Shown here one piece after another: positions 27,742 through 36,057 of a DNA stretch of 64,000 nucleotides. The stretch covers positions 4,049,685-4,113,684 of the forward strand of contig NZ_LT721901.1 in the NCBI RefSeq assembly GCF_900157375.1, read 5' to 3'. Each line of letters begins with the position of its first letter. Position 1 is the first letter of the stretch. Made by a program: the position numbers and the translations under genes. The notes under the pieces were generated by a model that saw only the letters and a program-made list of their open reading frames with translations, searched no databases and had not been told where the DNA came from. This DNA is from Mycobacterium rhizamassiliense (GTDB lineage: Bacteria; Actinomycetota; Actinomycetes; Mycobacteriales; Mycobacteriaceae).

Positions 27742-28809
27742 ATGTCCGACTCACCCCGCGGACCGGATGTCGACGTTTCCGTCTTTCCGGCTCGGTTCAC
27801 CAAGGAATACGGGGTCCGGTATCCCTTCGTCGGCGCGGGCATGGGATTCGTCGCGCACGAGCGGCTCGCCGCGGCGGTGACGAATGCCGGGGGATTGGGA
27901 GTATTGGGAGCCTCGCCCGATCCTGCCGACAGCCTCGCCGTCATGGTGGAACGGTTGCGTGCATTGACGTCTGGGCCGTTTGGTGTCGACCTCATCTGTG
28001 CAGAAATTGGGCTGGGGCCGGCCAGCACGGACGCCCATATCGATGCGTGTGTCCAGCTGGACGTGCCCCTGGTCGTGTTTCATCATGACCCGCCACCGGC
28101 CCCCTGGGTCAACAGGCTGCGCGCGGCCGGAATACGCGTGTGGATGCAATCCTCTTCCCTCGAAATCGCCTACGCCGCAATTAGTCTCGGGGTCGATGGA
28201 ATTGTCGCCCAGGGAAGCGAGGCCGGCGGTCATGCCCGCGGACGCATCCCATTGCACGAGCTACTTCGCGCCATCCGGCACACCTGGCCCGATCTGCTCT
28301 TGCTGGGAGCGGGGGGCATCTCGAATGGAATCGCCGCCGCGGCCGCTCTGGGTGCTGGTGCTGACGCGGTGTGGGTGGGCACCTCGTTGGTTGTGGCCGA
28401 GGAAGCCAACGCCCATCCTGAATACCAGCGTCGACTCGTTGATTCGTCAGGAATAACACTGCGCACCAACGCTTTCGGGCCAGAATGGCCTGATCAGCCC
28501 TATCGCCTTCTTGCCACCCCCGCCGTGCGGGGCGCGGAAGCCGATGAGCACGGGGCAGATCCGCCTCAGTCCGGCACCATCGGCCGAACGCGACTATTTC
28601 CGCATTCGGCAAACATGCCGTACGACCTGCCGGTCAGGTCGGCGCTGCCGCCCACGCCGGAAACGAGCGGCGATTGGGAGTCGATGGCCTACCCGGCCGG
28701 CGAAGGCGTTGGCGCGGTTCGCGGTACCGCACCGGCCGCGGAGATCATCCGGAAGATGATGAGTCAGGCACACGACATACTCAAGACCGAAGGCACGCTC
28801 GGCGGCTAG
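27742..28809 (+). CDS. Nitronate monooxygenase (2-nitropropane dioxygenase family)
   Basis: 355 residues. FMN-binding TIM barrel features are visible: YPFVGAGMGFVAHERLAAAVTNAGGLGVLG at the N-terminus, QGSEAGGHAR with the catalytic histidine, and LGAGGISNGIAAAAALGAGADAVWVGTSLV. It would oxidise alkyl nitronates or related compounds with O2 in the cytosol. GAGGAGTAGGT before the ATG is a strong ribosome site. A VOC gene starts 6 nt after its stop, so the two are co-transcribed. Confidence 0.92.
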   Translation: MSDSPRGPDVDVSVFPARFTKEYGVRYPFVGAGMGFVAHERLAAAVTNAGGLGVLGASPDPADSLAVMVERLRALTSGPFGVDLICAEIGLGPASTDAHIDACVQLDVPLVVFHHDPPPAPWVNRLRAAGIRVWMQSSSLEIAYAAISLGVDGIVAQGSEAGGHARGRIPLHELLRAIRHTWPDLLLLGAGGISNGIAAAAALGAGADAVWVGTSLVVAEEANAHPEYQRRLVDSSGITLRTNAFGPEWPDQPYRLLATPAVRGAEADEHGADPPQSGTIGRTRLFPHSANMPYDLPVRSALPPTPETSGDWESMAYPAGEGVGAVRGTAPAAEIIRKMMSQAHDILKTEGTLGG

Positions 28810-28815
28810 GCGCGA

Positions 28816-29199
28816 ATGCAGAGGATTTCCATGCCAACTTTCAGTCGGGTGTCGCACATTTCGTTCTCTGCCCGCGATGCCGAGGCCAGCGCCCAATGGT
28901 GGGCGGCGCTATTGGAGCTCACCGAGATTGACCGAGTCGCGGGCGAGGGGTGGCGTGCGATTCTGCTCATCCACCCGTCGTCGCGCACCATCATCGAGTT
29001 CCAGCAGCATGACGCCAATCGGGGCGAAGCCTTCGACCCACGGCGTACGGGATTCGAACTGGACGAGTGGTTAGCGCGGTTCGAGGAGCTTGGCGTCGAT
29101 CATTCACCGATCGCGGACCGCGAATACGGTGCGGTGCTGACTTTCAAGGATCCCGACGGCATCCAGTTCGAGATGTTCTTCAAAGCCGACCATCCCTAA
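28816..29199 (+). CDS. VOC-family (glyoxalase/bleomycin resistance fold) protein
   Basis: 127 residues with the VOC pattern: VSHISFSARDAEASAQWWAALL at the start and AVLTFKDPDGIQFEMFF at the end, which carries a metal-ligand glutamate. ATG at 28831 is an alternative start. Co-transcribed with nitronate monooxygenase and possibly acting on the same substrate class. Its end overlaps the convergent lipoprotein gene by 4 bp. Confidence 0.85.
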   Translation: MQRISMPTFSRVSHISFSARDAEASAQWWAALLELTEIDRVAGEGWRAILLIHPSSRTIIEFQQHDANRGEAFDPRRTGFELDEWLARFEELGVDHSPIADREYGAVLTFKDPDGIQFEMFFKADHP

Positions 29200-29720
29200 C
29201 TGCCCGGCCCGGCCACGAAGCATTTGCCGCTGCTCGTCGACAGCAACACCTCCTGGACCGACGACTTGTCGACCGTCGGAAATTCAAAGCGGTGCGTTTG
29301 TTGGCCGGCGTCGATGTTGGCCTCCTGCGACTCGCTGGTGCCGTCTTTCTTGCGGACTATCGCGGTGACCTTGTCAGGCTTCGACAGGTTCTGTGGCTCG
29401 TGGAAGTACCAGACCTCGATGCCGGCGCCCGACGAAATGCCTTGCCAGCCATCGGAGTAATAGCACCCGGGGTTGCCGTCAGCGTCCGGCGAAGGAGGGG
29501 GACAGATCGACAGTCCGACGCACGTCGGCGTGCCGGCCGCGGCGGGCGATTCCGTCGTGGTGACGGTCTTCGGCGACGGTGCGGTGGTGGGCATGAGGTT
29601 CGTCGAACTCGGAACGGATGCGCTCGGTCGCGCCGGTTGCGGCGAGCCGCACGCCGCCAACGCCACGCAGCCCGCCGCCAGCACGGGGATCCATCGCATC
29701 GAGTTCGCCATCAGTGGCAC
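29196..29720 (-). CDS. Hypothetical lipoprotein
   Basis: 174 residues. The signal peptide ends with a lipobox LAAC at residues 21-24. A Ser/Thr/Pro-rich linker follows, then a globular domain with PTCVGLSICPPPSP, GCYYSDGWQGIS and CFVAG (several cysteines, probably disulfides). GTG at 29720 has GGAGG 8 nt upstream. Anchored outside the cytoplasmic membrane; function unknown. Confidence 0.8.
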   Translation of the reverse strand: MPLMANSMRWIPVLAAGCVALAACGSPQPARPSASVPSSTNLMPTTAPSPKTVTTTESPAAAGTPTCVGLSICPPPSPDADGNPGCYYSDGWQGISSGAGIEVWYFHEPQNLSKPDKVTAIVRKKDGTSESQEANIDAGQQTHRFEFPTVDKSSVQEVLLSTSSGKCFVAGPGS

Positions 29721-29824
29721 GGCAAGGACCTCCAGTTAAGCAACGCGACGCTGATCGCCAGCGATTACCGAGCTAACACCCAAACCGCTCGCCCCGGCAA
29801 GGGTGGATGCCGAAACGGCGCGGG

Positions 29825-31504
29825 CTACCCGCGGCTGACCTGGATGGCTTTGACCACCAGCAGCAGGGCGCCCAGGACCAGATAGCTGCGCAGGGCGATC
29901 ATGCCGAGCCGCGTGCCCGGCGACCAGACCACCGGCTCCAACAGGGTCAGGGGCGGCATCCGCCAGGTGTTGCGGTCGACGTCGCGCGCCGGGGCCTTGG
30001 CCGGGGGTGCGGCGGGCTGGTGGCGGCCCATCCAGCGCAGCACCGGCACCGCGGCGATCCCGAGCACGACCAAGGCGACGCCCAGGTAACCGGAGACCAC
30101 CACGACGTTGATGTCGGGAAACAGCGTGGTGGCCATCAGGATTCCGGACAGCAGCAGCAGGATCCCGACGATCACTCCGGCGACCCAGTTCAGCCAGGGC
30201 CGATTCACCCAGGGCCCCAGCACTTCTCGGTCGTTGCACAGCAGCAGCAGAAACACGCTGGCGCTGGGCAGCAGCAAGCCGGCTAGGGCCTGCACGGCGG
30301 TGGTGATCAACCCGAGCGGGGCGCCCGGGATCAGCACGACGGCGGCGGCCAACGCCACCATTGCCGTGTAGGAGACGTAGAACTGTTTGGCGTCGGCGAA
30401 TCCGCGGTGCAGCGAGTGCTTCAACCCGAAGACGTCGCCGAAGGCGTAGCTGGTGGCCAGGGTCACCGCGGCGGCGCCGATGATCGACGCGTCCAGCAGC
30501 ACGATCGCAAAGAACGAGCCGAGCAGGTTGTTGTGCTGGCCCAGCAGATGGGCGATGTCGCCGGCGTCGACGAAATTGCCGACGGTGTTGGTCGAGCGCG
30601 CCGCCCAGTCGCCCGTGATCAACAGCGCTGTGGCGCCGATGATCACGACGAAGGCGCCCAGCACGGTGTCGACGCGTTCGTAGGCCATGAATCGGGGAGT
30701 GATGCGCTTGTCGACGATGTTGGACTGCTGAAAGAACAGCTGCCAGGGCGCCACCGTGGTGCCGACGATGGCGATGATCAGCAGCACCGCGTCGGAGGTG
30801 ACACCGCCCGAAATACTCGGCACCACAAACGACTTCGCGGCAGTGCCCCACTGCGGATGCGACATCAGCAGCATCGGGATCTGCAGCAGCGTGATCGCGA
30901 TGAAGACGAACATGGCCCGCTCCCACCGCCGGAAGCTGCCACTGGCCATGATCGCGACCAGGGCGACCGCCGAGGTCGGCACCACAATGTATTTGGAGAT
31001 ACCGAAGTAATCGGCCGCCAGGCTGATCCCGATGAACTCGGTGACGATCGTCAGGAAGTTGAGCAGGAACAGGTCGCCGACGGAGAACCAGCCCCAGCCG
31101 CGGCCGAAGCGTTCGTTGATCAGCCGCGCGTGGCCGACACCGGTGACCGCGCCGAGCCGGACCACCATCTCCTGGTTGACGATCAGCACGGGGATCAGCA
31201 GTAGCAGCACCCACAGCAGCGAGTAGCCGTAGTTCTGACCGGCCTGGGCGTACGTCGCGATTCCACCGGCGTCGTTGTCGCCGACCATCACGATGATCCC
31301 GGGCCCGACGATGGCGAGCAGCGTCAGCAGCCGGGTCTTGAATGTCCGGGAATGGTCGGTCTCGCTGATGCTGATGCGGCCGAACGCGCCTTCGATGTCG
31401 CCGAGATGCGCGCTGTCGAGCACCGCGGTGCGCCGGGGCGCCTTGGGCTCCGGGTTGCCCGGCGGCGCCTCGGGGCTCAGGGTGTTGTCGTCGGCGGCGG
31501 TCAT
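29825..31504 (-). CDS. NRAMP-related divalent metal (probably Mg2+-type) transporter
   Basis: 559 residues with about 11-12 hydrophobic segments and long charged termini. TM1 carries GDNDAGG where classical NRAMP proteins have DPGN. TM6 carries VAPWQLFFQQS where Mn/Fe transporters have the metal-binding methionine MPH. Loss of that methionine is a known feature of NRAMP-related magnesium transporters. The start overlaps the stop of the MgtE-like sensor gene by 4 bp (ATGA), so they are made together. Substrate assignment is inference from motif and neighbour. Confidence 0.88.
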   Translation of the reverse strand: MTAADDNTLSPEAPPGNPEPKAPRRTAVLDSAHLGDIEGAFGRISISETDHSRTFKTRLLTLLAIVGPGIIVMVGDNDAGGIATYAQAGQNYGYSLLWVLLLLIPVLIVNQEMVVRLGAVTGVGHARLINERFGRGWGWFSVGDLFLLNFLTIVTEFIGISLAADYFGISKYIVVPTSAVALVAIMASGSFRRWERAMFVFIAITLLQIPMLLMSHPQWGTAAKSFVVPSISGGVTSDAVLLIIAIVGTTVAPWQLFFQQSNIVDKRITPRFMAYERVDTVLGAFVVIIGATALLITGDWAARSTNTVGNFVDAGDIAHLLGQHNNLLGSFFAIVLLDASIIGAAAVTLATSYAFGDVFGLKHSLHRGFADAKQFYVSYTAMVALAAAVVLIPGAPLGLITTAVQALAGLLLPSASVFLLLLCNDREVLGPWVNRPWLNWVAGVIVGILLLLSGILMATTLFPDINVVVVSGYLGVALVVLGIAAVPVLRWMGRHQPAAPPAKAPARDVDRNTWRMPPLTLLEPVVWSPGTRLGMIALRSYLVLGALLLVVKAIQVSRG

Positions 31505-32835
31505 GGGGTGTCACCGCCGGGCGCGTCGCGGTCGTCGGTGGCAGGTGCGAGCTCGCGGACCGGGCGTGGGGCGGGTTCTCGGCGCCGCCAATCCTCGGGG
31601 ATCGTCGCCTCGAGCACGTCGTCGACGGTGACCACTCCGAGCACGCGGTCCTGCTCGTCGACCACGGGTATCGAGTAGAGGTTGAAGTCAGCCATCAACA
31701 ATGCGATGTCGGTCAGGTCGGCGTCGGCGGCGACCCGCACGGGATCGGAATCCATCAGTGCCCCAACGCTTTCTCCGGGCTCGGACTGCAGCAGTTCGAT
31801 CACGGACGCCACACCGATGAGGCGTTGGGTGTCGTCGAGCACGTGTACCTTGATCAGCGCCTCGGGCTGCACGGAATGCGCGGTGGAGATGAGCGCCAGC
31901 GCCTGGCCCGCGGTTGCGGCGGCGACGCACGAGACGAAGTCGACATTCATCAGCCCGCCGGCACTTTCGGGATTGAAGCCCATCAGGGTGATCACCTTGG
32001 TGCGCTGCGAGGCGGGCATCAGGTCGAGCACGCGGCGACGCCGCGCCTGGCGCAGGTCGGCGATCGCGTCGGCGGCGTCGTCGGCGCGCATCCGGCTCAG
32101 CAAGGCCGCGACCTCGGCATCCGGCATGCCGTTGAGTAGCCGGGTGGCCTTTTCGGGGTCGAGCTCCTCGAAGACGTCCGCCTCCAACTCCGGGTCACTG
32201 TGCACCCGGTCGAGGATTTCGCCGCCCTCGGCCTTGTCGGCATCCTCGAGAAGATCGGCGATCTCGGCGGGCTTGAACCCGCCGAACCGGCCGGACAACC
32301 GGCGCACGGAGTCGGTATGCGCGTGCCCGATCAGCGGCTCGAACGACTTCCAGTCGCGGGCCGCGTGCCCGCCGGCGCGCTTGATCAGGCCGAACAACAG
32401 TGGCGGCCGGCGGGTGTCGAGCCGCGCGGGCACCCACCCGGCGCCGGTGTCCTCGAGTTCGACGTCGTAGGCGCGCACCAACTCGACGGCTGCCACATCG
32501 ATCAATCTGTGCCCGAGCACGTCGGCGCGCAGCAGCACTTCGCCGTCGCGGCGTTCGAAGCCGCGGAGGTTAACCTTGTTCTTGGCCAACACAATTCGGT
32601 CCGCAGCGAACGAGTGGATGGAGTTGCTGCCGATGAATACCTGCCGCCCGCCGACCCCGGCCACGATCCCGGTCACCAGGGGATACTCGTCTGCGCCGCG
32701 CAGTTGCACGATCACGTCGTCGACCCGGCCGACCGCCTCGCCGGAGCGCGCCACCACCGGGGCACGCAACAGCTCGGAAAGATGGATGACCGGCAGCCCG
32801 CCGCCGGCGTCTGCGGTCGTCGTTGATGTGGTCAT
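31501..32835 (-). CDS. PRC-barrel / MgtE N-terminal / CBS-pair regulatory protein without a membrane domain
   Basis: 444 residues. A PRC-barrel-like N-terminus (LSELLRAPVVARSGEAVGRVDDVIV) is followed by the MgtE superhelix (EIADLLEDADKAEGGEILDRV, ATRLLNGMPDAEVAALLSRM) and two CBS motifs (SCVAAATAGQALALI; LGVVTVDDVLEATIPEDW). In MgtE channels this part senses cytosolic Mg2+, but the membrane domain is missing here. GAGGAG 6-8 nt before ATG 32835 fixes the start. The overlap with the NRAMP-related gene suggests a two-protein regulated transporter. Confidence 0.9.
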   Translation of the reverse strand: MTTSTTTADAGGGLPVIHLSELLRAPVVARSGEAVGRVDDVIVQLRGADEYPLVTGIVAGVGGRQVFIGSNSIHSFAADRIVLAKNKVNLRGFERRDGEVLLRADVLGHRLIDVAAVELVRAYDVELEDTGAGWVPARLDTRRPPLLFGLIKRAGGHAARDWKSFEPLIGHAHTDSVRRLSGRFGGFKPAEIADLLEDADKAEGGEILDRVHSDPELEADVFEELDPEKATRLLNGMPDAEVAALLSRMRADDAADAIADLRQARRRRVLDLMPASQRTKVITLMGFNPESAGGLMNVDFVSCVAAATAGQALALISTAHSVQPEALIKVHVLDDTQRLIGVASVIELLQSEPGESVGALMDSDPVRVAADADLTDIALLMADFNLYSIPVVDEQDRVLGVVTVDDVLEATIPEDWRRREPAPRPVRELAPATDDRDAPGGDTP

Positions 32836-33103
32836 GTGTCGCTCCTCAACATCGTGGGATGGACGCCCGTGGGCCGAACTCCCATGTCGTGCGAGGCCAT
32901 GTGCATACGGCCTAAAACCAAGTTCGGATGATGGCACAAGAGACTTGGCTTGACCAGGTCAGCGGCCAGAGCTTACGTCGGATCCGCAGTGGCTGACTAC
33001 AACCAAAAGGTAAACGACAACTGGCCAAAAGGAATACGGCCTTGGGCGCTATTCAGCTTGGATTGCCGAATCGCTTGTGCGAGACAACAAATGGCGAAGG
33101 CAC

Positions 33104-33868
33104 CTACTGTTTATCGACCTTGCCGGCGATCTGGTTGGCGGCGGTGACGGCGCCGTCTCCGACGTTCGGTTTGCATACCTCGGTGTCGATTGCGACGTTG
33201 TTGCGCACGGTCAACGCGCGCTGGCAGCTCTGGGAGAAGCTCTGGCCGTTCTTCGACGCCGAAACCTCGTAGGTGGCGCTCAACACTCCGTTGGCGTTGG
33301 TAAGCGGCCCCACCTTCCACGTGATGGTCGGAGAGTCGCCCTCGGCGGGAACCGTGTCCTGGCGGCCCGCGCAGGCAGACCAGCGCTGGGTGGACGTGGT
33401 GAAGAAGCCGTTGGCCTGGTCGGCGGACGGGAACAACACCAGGGCCTGGGTCAGCTCGGGGTTTTGATCGTTTGACCCAGAGGGCTGGGGCGCCACGTCA
33501 CGCTCGCCCTTGACCGCGGTGTTGCCGCTGCCGGCGTAGACGGAGCCCTCGGCGGCGCCGGTGATGAAGAGGCACTCGTCGGGAAACTTGTAACTCTTGG
33601 GGAACAGGTCGGTCGGGCTGTCGGTCTTCAGCGCATCGATCGACTTGTCTTTCTTCGATCCGGTGACGCCCAGCAGGGTGTCGACTTCGGCCGGCGACAG
33701 CAACATGTTGGGCAGGGATATCTCCGCCACCGGTGTCTTCGACGGAGTCGCACTCGCGGTCGACGAAGAGGATGAGGACGGGCTGGCTTCCTTTTTGTCG
33801 CTATCGCCGCACGAAACCACGAGGAATCCGGCGGCGGCAACGGCCACTGCTGCTGTTAGCTGGCGCAT
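33104..33868 (-). CDS. Lipoprotein with PknH-type extracellular sensor-like domain
   Basis: 254 residues. The lipobox LVVSC comes at about residue 20, followed by a Ser/Thr-rich linker and a domain with four cysteines (DECLFITG, WSACAGRQ, SQSCQRAL, TEVCKPN). Four-cysteine spacing of this type is seen in the PknH extracellular sensor family of mycobacteria. It is expected to be anchored in the periplasmic space. Ligand unknown. Confidence 0.82.
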   Translation of the reverse strand: MRQLTAAVAVAAAGFLVVSCGDSDKKEASPSSSSSSTASATPSKTPVAEISLPNMLLSPAEVDTLLGVTGSKKDKSIDALKTDSPTDLFPKSYKFPDECLFITGAAEGSVYAGSGNTAVKGERDVAPQPSGSNDQNPELTQALVLFPSADQANGFFTTSTQRWSACAGRQDTVPAEGDSPTITWKVGPLTNANGVLSATYEVSASKNGQSFSQSCQRALTVRNNVAIDTEVCKPNVGDGAVTAANQIAGKVDKQ

Positions 33869-33966
33869 GGGGTGAGGGCCCTTCCTGCTGTTGTTTGCGA
33901 TCGGAGCATACGACAGGGTTGCGGACCGCGCGCCCATACGTGGGGACACAGTTGAAACACTGATGT

Positions 33967-34332
33967 ATGCCCGAAATCGATTTCACCTCGATATCACCCA
34001 TCATTCCGGTGCGCGATCTCGACATGGCCCTGGACCGCTACCGGCGATTGGGGTTCGATGCGCGCGGCTACGAGGGCCCGGAGCGCTACGGCTTCGCCGA
34101 CCGCGGCTCGGTGTCGCTGCACATCAACGAGTGGGCCGAGCATGACCCGCGGCGCACGGCGGCCAGCGTGTATCTCTACGTCAGCGACGCCGACGCGCTC
34201 TACGCGGAATGGTCCGCGCTCAAGGATCTCGACGGCCGTTTCAGGGAGCCGTTCGATACCGCTTACGGCTTAAGAGAATTCGTATACGTCGATCCCGAGG
34301 GCACCGCGCACCGGGTGGGTTCGCGCATCTAA
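33967..34332 (+). CDS. VOC-family protein, bleomycin-resistance-like
   Basis: 121 residues: ISPIIPVRDLDMALDRYRRLGFDAR, then YGFADRGSVSLHI and a C-terminal EFVYVDPEGTAHRVG. This is the pattern of bleomycin resistance or small-molecule binding VOC proteins that sequester the ligand. No ribosome site is evident before the ATG. No operon partners. Confidence 0.85.
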   Translation: MPEIDFTSISPIIPVRDLDMALDRYRRLGFDARGYEGPERYGFADRGSVSLHINEWAEHDPRRTAASVYLYVSDADALYAEWSALKDLDGRFREPFDTAYGLREFVYVDPEGTAHRVGSRI

Positions 34333-34345
34333 TCGCCCGCCTCCG

Positions 34346-34369
34346 CGCGACAACGACTCAGCTGTCGCG
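34346..34369. terminator. Hairpin between convergent VOC and DoxX-like genes
   Basis: CGCGACA (34346-34352) pairs with TGTCGCG (34363-34369) around a 10-nt loop and covers the stop of the DoxX-like gene. It could end transcription in both directions. Confidence 0.4.
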
Positions 34370-34747
34370 GTGGATCTTCAGCGCGGTCGTGATCATCGGG
34401 ATCTGCAGCGGCAGCCGGGCCAGGGCCACGAGGCGCATCGGCCACGGCTTACCCCACCACAACCGGCACATGTTGACGTTGGCGGGGAAGACGCCGACGA
34501 ACAGCGCGACGGCGGCCAGCGCGGCGAGCCGGCGGGTGGCACGCGGCACCAACAGTGCCCCGGTCGCGACCTCGGCGACACCCGACGCGTAGGTGTAGAA
34601 GCGCGGGGTGCCGGGAAGCTCGACCGGCACGATTTGGTCGAACGGCTTGGGCGCCAGGAAGTGGACGGTGCCGATACCGATCAGCATCGCCGCGACGCGG
34701 TACGCGGTGCTCTGGGCGTCACGCTGGAGGAGGGGTGTGGTGGTCAT
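34358..34747 (-). CDS. DoxX-like membrane protein
   Basis: 129 residues with four hydrophobic segments: AAMLIGIGTVHFLAP, YTYASGVAEVATGALLV, LAALAAVALFVGVFPANVN and a C-terminal one. PF07681/DoxX-like proteins of this size sit in the cytoplasmic membrane; in mycobacteria some work in thiol redox complexes. ATG 34747 is used. The alcohol dehydrogenase gene lies 31 bp upstream on the same strand. Confidence 0.75.
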   Translation of the reverse strand: MTTTPLLQRDAQSTAYRVAAMLIGIGTVHFLAPKPFDQIVPVELPGTPRFYTYASGVAEVATGALLVPRATRRLAALAAVALFVGVFPANVNMCRLWWGKPWPMRLVALARLPLQIPMITTALKIHRDS

Positions 34748-34778
34748 CAACCCATTGTGCTCGCGTGCCGAGAATGCG

Positions 34779-35909
34779 CTACGCGCGGTCGGCGTCGGTG
34801 AACCGGATGACGCCGCGGATGTTGCGGCCCTCGAGCATGTCGCGGTAGCCGTCGTTGATCTGCTCGAGCGAATACTCCCGCGTCACCATGTCGTCGAGAT
34901 TGATCTGCCCCAGCTTGTAGAGCTCGAGGATCGCGGGAATGTCGTATTGTGGGTTTCCGCCGCCGAAGATGCTGCCCTGCAAGCTTTTCTGCAGCAGCGA
35001 GAGTCCCGCGAGGTTGAGGGTGACTTCGTTGGCCATCACGCTGGCCATCCCGGTGAGGCAGCAGACCCCGCCCTTGGCCGTCAGGCCCATCCACGACTCG
35101 ACGTCTTTGCCCTCCACGTGGCCCACCGTGACGATCACCTTGTGGCACATGAAGCCTTGGGTCGCCTCGGCGATGCCGGCCGCGGCGCCGGCGACGTCCG
35201 CGAAAGTCGTTGTGGCACCGAACTTCAGCGCCTGCTCGCGCTTCCATTCATACGGATCGACGGCGAATATGCGTCGGGCCCCGGCGATCTTGGCGCCCTG
35301 CAGCGCGGCGACTCCGACGCCGCCGATGCCTACGACCGCGACGTCCTCTCCCGGGGACACGACCGCGCTACGCACGGCCGAACCGTAGCCGGTGGTCACG
35401 CCGCAGCCCACCAGGCAGGCGACGTCGAACGGGATGGTGGGGTCGATCTTGACCACCGACGTGTGGTGCACCACCACATACGGCGCGAACGTCCCCAGCA
35501 GCGACATCGGGATGACATTCTGTCCCTTGGCCGTCACCCGGAACGAGCCGTCCGATACCGATTGGCCCGACAGCAGGCCCATGCCCAGGTCGCACAGGTT
35601 GCGCAACCCCGTCTGGCACGGAATGCACGTACCGCAGGACGGGATGAAGGACATCACGACGTGGTCGCCGACGGCCAGGTTCTGAACACCTTCGCCGATC
35701 TCGGTGACGATCCCGGCGCCCTCGTGACCGCCCAGCACCGGATAGCTCGGGATCGGGAAGTCGCCCGTCATCAGGTGGTGGTCGGAGTGGCACAGGCCGG
35801 CCGTCTCCAGTTGGACCATCACCTCACCGTGGCGGGGTTCGCCGATTTCGATGTCTTCCACCGACCATGGCTCGTTCAGTTCCCAGACCAGCGCACCTTT
35901 GGTCTTCAC
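34779..35909 (-). CDS. NDMA-dependent zinc alcohol dehydrogenase
   Basis: 376 residues of the class III-like zinc alcohol dehydrogenase family. CHSDHHLMTGD and GGHEGAGIV supply catalytic-zinc ligands; CGTCIPCQTGLRNLC is the structural zinc cluster; VVGIGGVGVAALQGAKIAGA is the Rossmann loop. This family (TIGR03989, AdhD-like) keeps its nicotinamide cofactor bound and needs an external acceptor, served by mycofactocin in vivo (established for the family). GTG start with GGAGG 9 nt upstream. Divergent from a thiolase gene, so both may serve one degradation pathway. Confidence 0.93.
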   Translation of the reverse strand: MKTKGALVWELNEPWSVEDIEIGEPRHGEVMVQLETAGLCHSDHHLMTGDFPIPSYPVLGGHEGAGIVTEIGEGVQNLAVGDHVVMSFIPSCGTCIPCQTGLRNLCDLGMGLLSGQSVSDGSFRVTAKGQNVIPMSLLGTFAPYVVVHHTSVVKIDPTIPFDVACLVGCGVTTGYGSAVRSAVVSPGEDVAVVGIGGVGVAALQGAKIAGARRIFAVDPYEWKREQALKFGATTTFADVAGAAAGIAEATQGFMCHKVIVTVGHVEGKDVESWMGLTAKGGVCCLTGMASVMANEVTLNLAGLSLLQKSLQGSIFGGGNPQYDIPAILELYKLGQINLDDMVTREYSLEQINDGYRDMLEGRNIRGVIRFTDADRA

Positions 35910-35980
35910 CGGGTTGGCCTCCGTATTTACCCGAACCGCTTAATTGTTAGCGCCGTCACAGGAGCCCGGCTCCCTGAACT

Positions 35981-36000
35981 TAGACCATTACTATTGTCTA
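35981..36000. promoter_or_regulatory. Inverted repeat in the dehydrogenase-thiolase divergent promoter
   Basis: TAGAC (35981-35985) and GTCTA (35996-36000) form perfect 5-bp arms 10 bp apart within an AT-rich patch (TATACAGTATTTGATAC follows). It could be an operator shared by both genes. The arms are short. Confidence 0.3.
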
Positions 36001-36057
36001 TACAGTATTTGATACGATTCGCGGCGTCTGACCGCCCACAACAACGAGGTTGAGAAC

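Noticed and set aside
29807..31204. Plus-strand frames of 159 and 265 codons
   Set aside because: Gln/Asp/His-rich antisense shadows of the NRAMP-related transporter, whose minus frame has clear membrane helices.
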